Origin: Dehalococcoidia bacterium
Lineage (GTDB): Bacteria; Chloroflexota; Dehalococcoidia; Lucifugimonadales; UBA6952
Assembly: GCA_022450525.1 (NCBI GenBank)
Contig: JAKUQA010000004.1
Span: 1 to 64,000 of the forward strand
Length of the DNA stretch: 64,000 nt
Reading direction: 5' to 3'
Shown piece after piece: positions 1 to 8,659 of the stretch. The position numbers and the translations under genes were made by a program. The stretch's first letter is position 1. Each line of letters opens with the position of its first letter. Under the pieces are notes generated by a model that saw only the letters and a list, made by a program, of their open reading frames with translations, made no database searches and was not told the origin of the DNA.

Positions 1-113
1 TTGGTGTTGGTGTGGGTGTTGGGGTGGATGTAGGTATGAGTGTTGATGTTGGTGTTGGTGTAGATGTGGGTGTGGGTATGGGTGTTGGTGTGGGTATGGG
101 TGTGGGTGTTGTT
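1..113. repeat. TG-rich imperfect 6-bp repeat encoding Thr-Pro
   Basis: Imperfect hexamers of the GTTGGT/GTGGGT type run from the window edge to about 113. On the minus strand they encode the Thr-Pro spacer of the truncated lipoprotein. Tracts of this kind can change length by slippage. Confidence 0.7.
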
Positions 114-262
114 AAATTTGCGGGAGTAGATGTTGATATAGAATTGATTATAGCTGTTGGTGTGGAAATAGATGTAGTTTCTGGTTTTTCAATATCATCA
201 AGGGTAGTACCACAACCAAGCATAGTAAATGAAAGTAATAGCGTAATAATTGATTTGTTCAT
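1..262 (-). CDS. Thr/Pro-rich lipoprotein, 3' end cut by window
   Basis: Reading the minus strand from an ATG at 262 gives a clear lipoprotein start: a Lys near the N-terminus, a hydrophobic stretch and a lipobox ending L15-G16-C17. A Ser/Thr-rich segment follows, then a long run of Thr-Pro pairs that continues off the window edge (about 87 codons seen, no stop). Such Thr-Pro spacers commonly hold a surface domain away from the membrane, so the functional domain probably lies outside the window. The opposite strand is also open over the repeat, but it only gives a Gly-Val-Asp repeat with no start signal. No strong ribosome site is visible. Family unknown; export and lipidation are inferred from the signal. 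Confidence 0.75.
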   Translation of the reverse strand, partial: MNKSIITLLLSFTMLGCGTTLDDIEKPETTSISTPTAIINSISTSTPANLTTPTPIPTPTPIPTPTSTPTPTSTLIPTSTPTPTPTP

Positions 263-336
263 ATCTTCAGGATTGTATCATATAGCGAATATAGGTCTAA
301 ATTAGAATTTACACTATATAATTTCAATCATAATAT

Positions 337-1278
337 TTATTGTTCCTCCATTAAATCATTATTAATTTTTATATCATTATTATCAGTGTTATCAGTAATT
401 TGGCCTGCTTGCATAATTGCATTTCTCATTTGATCAGAAAAATCTGACATAGAACTAGGTGAGTGCGGTATAAAAATACTTGAGGTATTTGGTGCAGAAG
501 CAATACTCTTCAGGCTATCAAAATACTGAGTTAATAGTACTAAATTCATTACTTCCATAGGACCTGTTCCAGAAATACTTTTTTGGAAATCGTCAATCGA
601 TTCTTTTAAGCCATCTATTATTGCTTTACGTTCATTTGCAATTCCTAGTCCTCTTAAAGCATCGCTCTCTGCTTCAGCCTCTGCTTGTTTTACAATAATT
701 ATTTTTTCAGCTTCACCTTTTTCAGTAGCAGCTACTCTTAAACGCTGGGCTTCGTTAATTTCATTCATTGCAGCTTTTACTTTTGCATCAGGGTCAATAT
801 CCGTAACTAAGGCTTTAACAATGCCATACCCAAATTGAATCATGATGTCATCAAGCTCAGATTTAACAGCTACAGCAATTTCATCTTTTTTCTCAAAAAG
901 ATTATCGAGGCTTAAAAGAGGCACCCTTGCTCTTACTACATCAAATACATAGGATGTAATTTGTTGCTCCGCATTATCAAGACGGTAAAATGCTTCAAAT
1001 TCTTTTCCTTCTAAAATAACAAATTGGACCGAAATTGAAACTTTTACAAAAACATTATCTTCTGTTTTTGTTTCTACAGGTACATCCAATTGTCGGATAC
1101 GCATACTTTCAGCTCTACTAGCTTTATCTACAAAAGGTATTTTAACATTTATACCTGGGCGAGCAATTCGTTTATACTTACCAAATCTTTCTACTACTTT
1201 GAATGTTTGTTGTTGTACTGTAAAAATTGTATTGAACAATAGTAGAACAATTAATGGTAATAAAATTAATGCTTCCAT
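337..1278 (-). CDS. SPFH/band 7 (stomatin-like) membrane protein
   Basis: This 313-residue protein has one N-terminal hydrophobic anchor (about residues 3-20), then the SPFH/band 7 domain, with the stomatin-like start around VVERFGKYKR and the RPGINVKIPF stretch. A charged, Ala/Glu-rich coiled-coil follows at about 170-210. Family members form membrane microdomain scaffolds and often act with an NfeD-type partner or the FtsH protease. No NfeD gene adjoins it here. The start is supported by AAGGAG a few bases upstream of the ATG. The C-terminal tail is rich in Asn and Asp and is probably disordered. The family call is firm; the cellular role is inferred. Confidence 0.9.
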   Translation of the reverse strand: MEALILLPLIVLLLFNTIFTVQQQTFKVVERFGKYKRIARPGINVKIPFVDKASRAESMRIRQLDVPVETKTEDNVFVKVSISVQFVILEGKEFEAFYRLDNAEQQITSYVFDVVRARVPLLSLDNLFEKKDEIAVAVKSELDDIMIQFGYGIVKALVTDIDPDAKVKAAMNEINEAQRLRVAATEKGEAEKIIIVKQAEAEAESDALRGLGIANERKAIIDGLKESIDDFQKSISGTGPMEVMNLVLLTQYFDSLKSIASAPNTSSIFIPHSPSSMSDFSDQMRNAIMQAGQITDNTDNNDIKINNDLMEEQ

Positions 1279-1443
1279 AATGATCTCCTTAAAGAATTAA
1301 TTTGCATCCAAGAATATTATAGCATGGAAACCTTGTATATAAATTGCTAAGATGTTTAAATATTTGAATTCAAATTACTGTTGGCCAAGATTTCTAGAAA
1401 TAAGACAACCTTAATGATTTAAACTAATTAATAAGGACCGTTT

Positions 1444-2424
1444 ATGATCTTAGATAATAAACTTAGCAATAAAGAAATAATCGTACTGGATGGAGCGACT
1501 GGTAGCGAAATCGCAAGACTAGGTGCAGAGATGAATTCTTCTGCATGGTGTGGCGTTGCTAATAAAACTCACCCTGAAATTGTTCGTCAAGTTCATGAAG
1601 AATATATTCGTGCAGGTGCAGATATAATAACTGCTAATACATTTTCTACAAGTCGTCATTGTTTAGCTGGTGCTGATCTTGCTGATGAATCAATAGCAAT
1701 TACAACAAAAGCTGTCCAAATAGCACGAGAAGCTGTAGAAAATATTGGAGCAAATCGACCAATAGCAATTGCAGGATCCATGTCTAATATGGTTGCCTGG
1801 ATACCGGGTACTGTCAGCCCTGATCCTCGATTCCTTCCAACACCCGAAGAAGAGTTAGATAACTACCGAGAACTAGCACAAACATTAGCTAATTCTGGTG
1901 TTGATATATTACTTATGGAAATGATGAGAGATATCGATCGATCAACTAGAGCAGTAAAAGCAGCTGTAGAAACAGGATTACCAGTATGGATAGGTACTAG
2001 TTGTACCCTACTGCCAAATGGTAGTGTAAGTGCATGGAACTCACTTATGGAAGAACCTGAAAGCAGGCTTTCATCTGATCATGTTTCATCAGTTAAAAAC
2101 ACTTCTTATAACTCCCTTTTAGAGTCTATGATATCGTTTCAACCACAAGTAATGGGGGTTATGCATAGCACAGTAGAAACAACAAATATAGGCCTTAACA
2201 CACTACACGATCATTGGCAGGGGCCAGTTATGGCATATCCTGAAACGTCATCTGAAGTGAGACGAGGAATTAGACATGAAATAGAACCTGCTGTTTTCGC
2301 AAAACATTGTCGTGACTGGGTTGAAAGTGGAGTTCAAATCATAGGTGGTTGCTGTGGAACGACTATAGAACACATCCGTGCTTTGGTATATGAGCTAGGT
2401 GATGTTATTAGTGATCGCCACTAG
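1444..2424 (+). CDS. Homocysteine S-methyltransferase family protein
   Basis: A 326-residue TIM-barrel methyltransferase. It begins with the family's DGATGSE motif (residues 16-22), contains ADIITANTF (59-67), and ends with the GGCCGT zinc motif, Cys303-Cys304. Relatives move a methyl group from betaine, S-methylmethionine or similar donors to homocysteine. The third zinc ligand, normally Cys in a GINC-type motif, appears as His241 in GVMHST, so substrate or metal chemistry may differ. The 3' end overlaps the convergent methyltransferase gene by 17 bp. The donor and acceptor cannot be told from sequence. Confidence 0.85.
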   Translation: MILDNKLSNKEIIVLDGATGSEIARLGAEMNSSAWCGVANKTHPEIVRQVHEEYIRAGADIITANTFSTSRHCLAGADLADESIAITTKAVQIAREAVENIGANRPIAIAGSMSNMVAWIPGTVSPDPRFLPTPEEELDNYRELAQTLANSGVDILLMEMMRDIDRSTRAVKAAVETGLPVWIGTSCTLLPNGSVSAWNSLMEEPESRLSSDHVSSVKNTSYNSLLESMISFQPQVMGVMHSTVETTNIGLNTLHDHWQGPVMAYPETSSEVRRGIRHEIEPAVFAKHCRDWVESGVQIIGGCCGTTIEHIRALVYELGDVISDRH

Positions 2425-3238
2425 CTAAAGGATATCCAATAATACAATAACCTAATTTTTTTCCATTTTTACTAATACCGGGTTTAATCATCCAGTTATA
2501 TGATGATTTTTCTAATCCTATTAATAACGACTTGATATCTCGTTCTGAATATATTCTTGCAAGAGATGCTTGCCCATCCCATGCATAACAAACTGGAATT
2601 ATTGGAATTAAATAAGTGAATATTAATTGCCCGAAAGTTAATGGTTTACAAAAAGGTGTCAATATTAAAGCTGATATAAAGTTTACTGCTAATGATAGAG
2701 GTAATATAAGTAACCAGACAATAAAAGGTAAAAAATGAGTACCCATCTCATATATTAGTATAATTTCATTGTTTTCTTGGCACGACTTAAGAAGCTTAGC
2801 TGCCTTCTTAGGATTTATGTGATGAAAACAATTAATTAAAGTTTTAAGACCTTTAGGAGTTTGATATAAATTTTCAGCATCAAGTTTTTCTCTATTGTAT
2901 TCAATATAGGGGTTATTTTGATTATTAATTTCATTTACTACTTTTTCATTAGGATACAAATCTGTAAGTAACAACTTCACTTTTTTCGTTTTTGTACGTG
3001 AATTAAGTTCATCAACAACACTAATCATAACACCGCCAGAACCAGATCCAATATCAATAATTTGATCGATATTATTCATATTTTTAAGGTCAATTATTAA
3101 ATCAAGTAAAATCTCTTTAATACCTAAAAATCTTTGTAATACAGCAAGCAAATTTGTTGTTGACACCCTTATCCAGTTTGGAAACCAATGAAAATCTTCG
3201 AACTCAAAAAGTTGCTTTCTATTCATCATTTTACTCAT
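2408..3238 (-). CDS. SAM-dependent methyltransferase with membrane segment
   Basis: A 276-residue class I methyltransferase. The SAM-binding motif IDIGSGSGG lies around residues 61-69, and an acidic strand-end LLLTDLYPNE fits motif II. After the Rossmann part there is a strongly hydrophobic stretch (about 170-215), which suggests membrane association, and then a short soluble tail. Substrate unknown; a lipid or another hydrophobic compound is a reasonable guess. It heads away from two small membrane-protein genes on the same strand, with 15 bp to the nearest, so the three may be co-transcribed. Confidence 0.75.
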   Translation of the reverse strand: MSKMMNRKQLFEFEDFHWFPNWIRVSTTNLLAVLQRFLGIKEILLDLIIDLKNMNNIDQIIDIGSGSGGVMISVVDELNSRTKTKKVKLLLTDLYPNEKVVNEINNQNNPYIEYNREKLDAENLYQTPKGLKTLINCFHHINPKKAAKLLKSCQENNEIILIYEMGTHFLPFIVWLLILPLSLAVNFISALILTPFCKPLTFGQLIFTYLIPIIPVCYAWDGQASLARIYSERDIKSLLIGLEKSSYNWMIKPGISKNGKKLGYCIIGYPLASGDH

Positions 3239-3253
3239 TTAAACATTTGATAA

Positions 3254-3445
3254 TTACATGTTTAGTTCTTTTCGTTTTCTGCGAAAAAACAAAGCAAACC
3301 ATACGCATGGCAATATAAAAAATTGACCGATTAAAAACGCGAAAAGTAATCCTAATTCTGTAGGCCTTGAAAAGTCATAAATGAAATAAAGGGTTAAAAC
3401 CCAGAAAAAAGATTCAAGTGTAAGATATAAACTTTTTTTACTCAT
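3254..3445 (-). CDS. Small two-helix membrane protein
   Basis: A 63-residue protein starting MSKKSLYL at 3445. The frame stays open further upstream, but this ATG has an AGGTG ribosome site that overlaps the stop codon of the gene before it, which points to translational coupling. Two hydrophobic helices are followed by a basic tail (RRKRK), predicted cytoplasmic. No family recognised. It sits between another small membrane protein and the membrane-linked methyltransferase, all on one strand, so a shared membrane role is possible. Confidence 0.6.
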   Translation of the reverse strand: MSKKSLYLTLESFFWVLTLYFIYDFSRPTELGLLFAFLIGQFFILPCVWFALFFRRKRKELNM

Positions 3446-3450
3446 AACAC

Positions 3451-3660
3451 CTAATATGGTAACTCGCCATAAGCAAGAAATAATATTATCCACAAAATCG
3501 CTGCATAAAATACTACAGGTATAAATCCTTTACTCAAAGAATTAAGTGAATTAAACATTGAAGTTAATTTACTATTTGGAAATATTTCATTTAATATATT
3601 TTTTGTAAAATAAACACTGATTACTGAAAAAATAATGACAAAAATATGAAGTCTGATCAT
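3451..3660 (-). CDS. Small two-helix membrane protein
   Basis: A 69-residue protein with an N-terminal hydrophobic helix, a short polar loop rich in Asn and Ser, and a second hydrophobic helix near the C-terminus. No family recognised. It is the first gene of a three-gene minus-strand group, and its stop lies 5 bp before the next start. One copy of a 12-bp direct repeat begins on the last base of its start codon. Confidence 0.5.
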   Translation of the reverse strand: MIRLHIFVIIFSVISVYFTKNILNEIFPNSKLTSMFNSLNSLSKGFIPVVFYAAILWIILFLAYGELPY

Positions 3661-3692
3661 GTATATAATCCTAACTCAACTGTATATAATCC
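3660..3692. repeat. Direct repeat TGTATATAATCC, two copies 21 bp apart
   Basis: Two perfect copies of a 12-mer occur at 3660-3671 and 3681-3692, spaced 21 bp start to start, about two helical turns. They lie in the divergent gap between the small membrane-protein gene and the aminotransferase. The spacing is what a dimeric or tandem DNA-binding protein would need, so an operator pair is possible. This could also be chance in AT-rich DNA. Confidence 0.45.
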
Positions 3693-3782
3693 ATAATACC
3701 ATTCGTATAAATTTGATGCTATACTGCATGAAATAATTTAACTCTATAAATAATTTTTATAGAGACTTGAAGGGAACACCAA

Positions 3783-4985
3783 ATGACTTCAATAAATTTT
3801 AATGAACTAGCGTCAAAATCTATTCCTAAATCAATAATTATGCCAACTCCTGCCCAAGACGCAAAATATATTTTCTCTGTTACATATACTGATCCCGAAG
3901 CTATGGAACTTGATGATTTAGCATATAGTGCATCAAATATCATCCCAAAGGAAGGAAGAGATCTAGCAACTTATCCACCAACACTAGGACATGAAGGTCT
4001 TAGAGAATTCATAGCAAATGACCTCAAAGCCAATAGAGGAAATATTAAATTAAACCAAGAGAACATTTTTCTTTCAAGCGGAGCTGGAGGATCAATAGAA
4101 ACGTTAGTTGATGCGTTTATTGACGACGGAGATGTCGTTATGATGGAGGAATTTAGTTATCATGGTAGCTTGAATATGTTTTTACGCAAAGGAGCTAAAC
4201 CAGTTCATGTAAAAATGGATGAAAACGGTATGGATACACAAGCCTTAGAAGATGAAATAACAAAAAATATAAATGCAGGTGTAAAGCCTAAATTTATTTA
4301 CACTATTCCGGTTTATCATAACCCAACAGGTGTAACACTCTCCCAGAGTAGACGAGAGGAGATGATAGAAATCTCAAATAAATATAATATTCCAATTATA
4401 GAAAACGAATCCTATGCAGATTTTCTTATAGATGGTGAAAAACTCCCTCCAGCCATGATAGGAATGGATGGAGGAGACAATGTATTTTACATCTCAGCGT
4501 ATACTAAACTTCTAGGATGCGCATTAAGATTAGGTTTCACCATGTTCCCAGAAGAAGCAAGAGAAACTCTATCAAGAGTTGGTTTTGGAACTAGTCCAAG
4601 TCATCTTACTTCTATGGTAGTTAATGAATATTTACGTGAAAATAAAAACAGATATGTTCAAGGTGTTGCAAAATCACTAGAAAACAAAAGAGATGCTATG
4701 CTTAGATCTTTAGAAACATATTTTCCTTCGACATGTAAGTGGAGTGCACCTTCTGGAGGGATGATCATTTGGGTAGAATTACCTAAGGGGTGTAATACTT
4801 GGGATGTTTATGACAAAGCTTTAGCCAGAGGCGTTTCATATAACCCCGGACAAATATTTAGAGCCGATAGAGCAGGTGAGAACTTCTTAAGGCTAACTTA
4901 TACTCACAACTCTACAGAAGAAATTACTGAGGGGATATCTATACTTTCAGAAGTTTTCAATGAAGAAGGCTTCTTTGAATCATAA
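3783..4985 (+). CDS. PLP-dependent class I/II aminotransferase
   Basis: A 400-residue fold-type I aminotransferase of the 2-aminoadipate/aromatic (MocR-like catalytic) group, without the DNA-binding domain. Recognisable features are the cofactor loop SSGAGGSIE, the YHNPTG motif before the Asn/Asp cofactor contacts, and the Schiff-base lysine in SAYTKLLG followed by the LRLGF phosphate-contact Arg. Such enzymes move amino groups between amino acids and 2-oxo acids with PLP. It is a single gene, with the DinB-like gene 42 bp downstream. Substrate not determinable. Confidence 0.88.
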   Translation: MTSINFNELASKSIPKSIIMPTPAQDAKYIFSVTYTDPEAMELDDLAYSASNIIPKEGRDLATYPPTLGHEGLREFIANDLKANRGNIKLNQENIFLSSGAGGSIETLVDAFIDDGDVVMMEEFSYHGSLNMFLRKGAKPVHVKMDENGMDTQALEDEITKNINAGVKPKFIYTIPVYHNPTGVTLSQSRREEMIEISNKYNIPIIENESYADFLIDGEKLPPAMIGMDGGDNVFYISAYTKLLGCALRLGFTMFPEEARETLSRVGFGTSPSHLTSMVVNEYLRENKNRYVQGVAKSLENKRDAMLRSLETYFPSTCKWSAPSGGMIIWVELPKGCNTWDVYDKALARGVSYNPGQIFRADRAGENFLRLTYTHNSTEEITEGISILSEVFNEEGFFES

Positions 4986-5027
4986 AACCCAAAATCTCAT
5001 AATAATAAATATACGGAATATATAATT

Positions 5028-5552
5028 TTGAATGAAATACAAATACTAAAATCTGGTTTGAGAGGGATGCATAATCTCTTAGATAAGGCTCTTAACGATA
5101 TGAGCCTTGAACAATGGAATTACTGGCCTCCTGAAGGAGGAGTAAGTGCTTTTTTTTCACTTTGGCACTATGTAAGAACAGAAGATAATATAATTAATTA
5201 TGTAATAAAAAAAGAAAACACTATATGGCTGGAACATAAATATAATGAAGCCTTCGCTTTGCACAGAACCTCACAAGGTACAGGAATGACTCACGAACAA
5301 GCAAAAGAAGTAATAATACCTGATATTTCGCTATGGAAAGACTATCAAAATAAAGTTTGGCAATCTACAGATGATTTTCTTGAAAATATAGACATTCAAG
5401 AACTCCATAAACATGAAATAATAATAAAACCCCTACCAGCAATGACATTGTGGAGAGGTTTATTTAATATATGTTTGACTCATGGTTATCGACATGTTGG
5501 AGAAATTGAACATGCAAGAGGCTTAGTGGGATTAGGCGGCTTAGTAATATAA
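5028..5552 (+). CDS. DinB-like four-helix metal-binding protein
   Basis: A 174-residue DinB-superfamily protein. The metal triad is visible as a His in SLWHYVRTED and two His in HGYRHVGEIEH near the C-terminus, spaced as in the family. Members are four-helix bundles; some are thiol-dependent transferases (bacillithiol or mycothiol), others are uncharacterised. The start is TTG: no in-frame ATG precedes the first helix, and starting at the next Met would remove half of that helix. A 34-residue membrane miniprotein follows directly. Confidence 0.75.
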   Translation: MNEIQILKSGLRGMHNLLDKALNDMSLEQWNYWPPEGGVSAFFSLWHYVRTEDNIINYVIKKENTIWLEHKYNEAFALHRTSQGTGMTHEQAKEVIIPDISLWKDYQNKVWQSTDDFLENIDIQELHKHEIIIKPLPAMTLWRGLFNICLTHGYRHVGEIEHARGLVGLGGLVI

Positions 5553-5564
5553 AAAAGGATATGT

Positions 5565-5669
5565 ATGAAATTTGCTGAATCTGGCTGTATGCTTCTCGTA
5601 TTTTTAGGAATATTAATTTTTTTCGGCGTGTTAGCTTTTCTGAGTTATAGGCACATGATTATCTTTTAA
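5565..5669 (+). CDS. 34-residue single-helix membrane miniprotein
   Basis: An ATG at 5565, with AAGGA six bases upstream, opens a 34-codon frame. The product starts MKFAESG and then is one continuous hydrophobic helix ending in a short RHMIIF tail. The stop lies 2 bp before the end of the convergent ABC permease gene. A good ribosome site and a full-length membrane helix support a real gene; function unknown. Confidence 0.5.
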   Translation: MKFAESGCMLLVFLGILIFFGVLAFLSYRHMIIF

Positions 5670-5671
5670 AA

Positions 5672-6400
5672 TTAACGTTTAATTGTTAAAGTAGCTAAAA
5701 TCACAAAAATACTCGCAAATATAACTAATGCAAATATTTGGCTACTGACACCTGAAAGATTTGATCCATCAATCATAATTAAACGTAACCCTTCGACTCC
5801 ATAAGTTAGTGGAAGTACCTTGGAAATATTTTGTAAAAGATTTGGTAGATTTTGTACTGGTTGGATAACGCCAGACAAAAATATTTGAGGTGCAAGTAGA
5901 AGAGGTATAAATTGAATGACCTGAAATTCATTTTTAGCAAATGTAGATATAAAAACTCCTAAATTAACCGCTACTATTGCCATAAGTATTACCACAATAA
6001 ACATGTGCCATATTTCTCCTTGATATGAAATATCTAGAATAAATATTGTAAAGAAGAGGATAATATTTGATTGAATAAATGCAAAAAAGAAAAAACTTAT
6101 CGAATAACCAAACATAATATCTGCACGACTGACTGGTGTTGTTAATAATCGATCTAAGGTACCTAAAGCACGCTCTCTCAAAAAGCTTATTCCGGTCAAA
6201 ATGAATGTAAAAAATAATACAAAAGTACATATAAGAGCAGGAGCAACAAAATTTAAAAGTTGTGGATTTTTATTAAAACTAGCACCTACTAATGACATTA
6301 CAACAAGTGGGGCAGCAAAGATCATGGCTAGAGATCGATGATCTAGTAAAATTTGTTTAACAATCCTCTTTGTAATTGCTATTGTTCTAGCAAAGGTCAT
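5672..6400 (-). CDS. ABC-2 type transporter permease
   Basis: A 242-residue membrane protein with six hydrophobic segments and the ABC-2 exporter signature region SFLRERALGTLDRLLTTPVSRADIM between the second and third. Start taken at 6400 (MTFARTIAI): this ATG lies in a 14-bp overlap with the end of the ATPase gene, typical of coupled translation. The frame runs upstream to 6442, but that would add a hydrophobic stretch not seen in relatives. It pairs with the ATPase to form an exporter for drugs, lipids or another hydrophobic cargo; cargo unknown. Confidence 0.87.
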   Translation of the reverse strand: MTFARTIAITKRIVKQILLDHRSLAMIFAAPLVVMSLVGASFNKNPQLLNFVAPALICTFVLFFTFILTGISFLRERALGTLDRLLTTPVSRADIMFGYSISFFFFAFIQSNIILFFTIFILDISYQGEIWHMFIVVILMAIVAVNLGVFISTFAKNEFQVIQFIPLLLAPQIFLSGVIQPVQNLPNLLQNISKVLPLTYGVEGLRLIMIDGSNLSGVSSQIFALVIFASIFVILATLTIKR

Positions 6401-7145
6401 TATTATTATCCAGAGAGTTAAAATAAAGAAAAGAATCTTCAAGGGTTGCAGTAGAATTTCCCGTAGCTTTTATTAATTCTTGTGGAGAATTCTCTGCAAT
6501 AATATTGCCATTTTTCAGAAATATTAGACGGTCACAATGTACAGCGTCATCCATGGTATGGCTTGTAATAAACAAAGTTTTTCCCTGATCCGTGAGTTCT
6601 TTAAAATACTCCCAAAATATTACTCTTACATCAGGATCTAATCCAACTGTGGGTTCATCTAATAATAATAAATCTGGCTTATGAACTAAAACACATGCTA
6701 AACTAACTCTTCGTTGCATACCTCCACTGAGTGTTGAAATAGCATCGTTTTTTCGTTCATATAAACCAACAGTATTGAGAACTTCATCAATTGCTTTCTT
6801 ACGGTCAGGTTTATTATGTAATCCATACATACATGCAAAAAAATCAATATTGCTAAATACTGATAAATCGCTATAAAGTGTATTTTGTTGCGGCATATAT
6901 CCAATTTTAGATCGCACAGAATGTATTGAATCCGTACCAAAGATACTAATTGTTCCAGACTTTGGTTTTTCTAAACCAGCAATTAATTTCATTAATGTAG
7001 TCTTACCTGAACCATTGCCACCTAAAAGACCAAAACTTAAACCCTCTGGTATTTGTAAGGAAAAATTATCAAAAATCTTTCTCTTACCATAATTGAAATT
7101 AATTTTATGAATATTAGCAGTAATTATATTTATGACTTCTTCCAA
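6387..7145 (-). CDS. ABC transporter ATPase
   Basis: A 252-residue nucleotide-binding subunit with a complete motif set: Walker A GGNGSGKT (42-49), Q-loop around MPQQN, signature LSGGMQRR, Walker B LLLLDEPTVGLD and H-loop His in TSHTMDD. It overlaps the ABC-2 permease by 14 bp, so the two form one exporter. The pattern matches the CcmA/NodI-like branch that partners with ABC-2 permeases. No regulator gene lies next to it to suggest a substrate. Confidence 0.93.
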   Translation of the reverse strand: MEEVINIITANIHKINFNYGKRKIFDNFSLQIPEGLSFGLLGGNGSGKTTLMKLIAGLEKPKSGTISIFGTDSIHSVRSKIGYMPQQNTLYSDLSVFSNIDFFACMYGLHNKPDRKKAIDEVLNTVGLYERKNDAISTLSGGMQRRVSLACVLVHKPDLLLLDEPTVGLDPDVRVIFWEYFKELTDQGKTLFITSHTMDDAVHCDRLIFLKNGNIIAENSPQELIKATGNSTATLEDSFLYFNSLDNNNDLC

Positions 7146-7258
7146 CTTAGACCATACATATTGCTACTTTATAGTCTATTTTTCATATAAAAAATTTATG
7201 AGAATTAGTATATAATTTATAGAAATAATACCCTGTGATTTTATAAAAAACAAATACT

Positions 7259-7552
7259 GTGTCAACTAAATCCAAACATAAAATAATAATTGGGAATTTG
7301 TTACTAATTCTAGGCACTATATTATTGATAATATGGATGTTCTCCTTTTATTATTATCCCCACCGTGTAGACAATGTAAGAACGGTAAATTTTATCTGGT
7401 TAATAGGATTGCTTATACCCATTTTATTTGTGGTATTGGGATTTACCAAAGTATTTGAATCAGAAAAATATAAGGGACTAGACTGGGAAAATAAAACTAT
7501 AATTACTTATCTATTGAGGAGAAAAACAAATGGTAGCGGAGAAAAAACTTAA
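7259..7552 (+). CDS. Small two-helix membrane protein
   Basis: A 97-residue protein from a GTG start. It has a basic N-terminus, two hydrophobic helices joined by a YYYPHR-containing loop, and a charged C-terminal tail predicted in the cytoplasm. No family recognised. Its end overlaps the start of the Gal80-like oxidoreductase gene by 23 bp, and that gene's ribosome site (GAGGAG) lies inside it. It is therefore the likely first gene of the operon running to about 10334. Confidence 0.6.
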   Translation: MSTKSKHKIIIGNLLLILGTILLIIWMFSFYYYPHRVDNVRTVNFIWLIGLLIPILFVVLGFTKVFESEKYKGLDWENKTIITYLLRRKTNGSGEKT

Positions 7553-8642
7553 GGTAGGATTGATTGGTGCGAATGTTTCCTATGGATGGTCACCAAGAGC
7601 ACATATTCCAGCATTAAAATCATTACCGAATATTGAACTTGCAGCAATATGTACAGCACATGAAGATACAGCAAAGATTTCTGCAGAAAAATATGATGTC
7701 CCTTTAGCATATTGGAATCATCATGAACTACTCGCCAATCCTGATATAGATATGGTAGGAGTAATAACAAGAGTACCTTTACATTATGATCTAACAATGG
7801 ACGCTTTACGTGCTAAAAAGCCAGTTTATACTGAGTGGCCTCTTGGTTCAAACTTAAATCAAGCTAGAGATATGGCTGAACTCGCAGCATCACAGAATGT
7901 TGCAACTTTAGTGGGGTTACAGGCCCGACAATCCCCACAACACTTATATATTCAAAAACTTATTAATGACGGATTTATTGGAGAAGTTTTATCAGTAAAT
8001 CTAAAAGTAATAAATTCTGGTGTTTTAACTAGGCCCTCAGATAGAACATGGCAAAAAGATATAACGCTTGGAGCTAATACCTTAACAATTTCTTTTGGAC
8101 ATGCAATAGACGCATTGTGTATGAGCCTAGGTGAATTTGAAGAACTTGCTGCTACTGTTACAACACAAATTCCTCAATGGTATGAAACTGATACAAATAA
8201 ATATGTTGATGTTACTTCACCAGATAATATCGCTATAACTGGAGTTCTTTCAAGTGGTGCAATCGTGTCAGCTCATACTGCAAGTATCCCATACCATGGG
8301 AGTGGTATGAAAATGGAAATATACGGTAAAGAAGGAACTTTAGTATTAGAAACTGACGGTTCTGCCCAAATGGGAGGTATGACTTTATTTGGTGGACAAA
8401 AAGAAGATAAAGGATTATCAGTTATTGATATTCCAAAAACCTTAATAACCGCACCAGAAGCCACATTTAACACGCCATCTTTTAATGTTGCACAAATGTG
8501 GATAGATTTTGGTAAAAATATCTCTGATGGTACAAAACCCACTCCAGATTTTAATGATGCGTTAATTCGACATAAACTAATTGAAGCTATCAACATTTCA
8601 ACTCAAGAAAAAAGAAAAGTAAAAATTTCGGAAATTAATTAA
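7530..8642 (+). CDS. Gal80-like Gfo/Idh/MocA family protein
   Basis: A 370-residue two-domain NAD(P)-fold protein. The N-terminal Rossmann region reads VGLIGANVSYGW instead of the usual GxGxxG. The EKP motif, whose Lys is catalytic in most family members, reads TEWPLG (Trp103). The same EW change is typical of yeast Gal80 and its relatives, so this branch is Gal80-like and may bind a sugar-like ligand or run a different reaction. The ATG has a strong GAGGAG site. The next gene encodes the PAL-like propeller, 17 bp away. Reaction unknown. Confidence 0.85.
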   Translation: MVAEKKLKVGLIGANVSYGWSPRAHIPALKSLPNIELAAICTAHEDTAKISAEKYDVPLAYWNHHELLANPDIDMVGVITRVPLHYDLTMDALRAKKPVYTEWPLGSNLNQARDMAELAASQNVATLVGLQARQSPQHLYIQKLINDGFIGEVLSVNLKVINSGVLTRPSDRTWQKDITLGANTLTISFGHAIDALCMSLGEFEELAATVTTQIPQWYETDTNKYVDVTSPDNIAITGVLSSGAIVSAHTASIPYHGSGMKMEIYGKEGTLVLETDGSAQMGGMTLFGGQKEDKGLSVIDIPKTLITAPEATFNTPSFNVAQMWIDFGKNISDGTKPTPDFNDALIRHKLIEAINISTQEKRKVKISEIN

Positions 8643-8659
8643 TAATAATAGGAGATTTT

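Noticed and set aside
12-305. Plus-strand frame coding a Gly-Val-Asp repeat
   Set aside because: It is the reverse of the lipoprotein Thr-Pro spacer; the minus strand has a proper lipoprotein signal and the plus strand has none.
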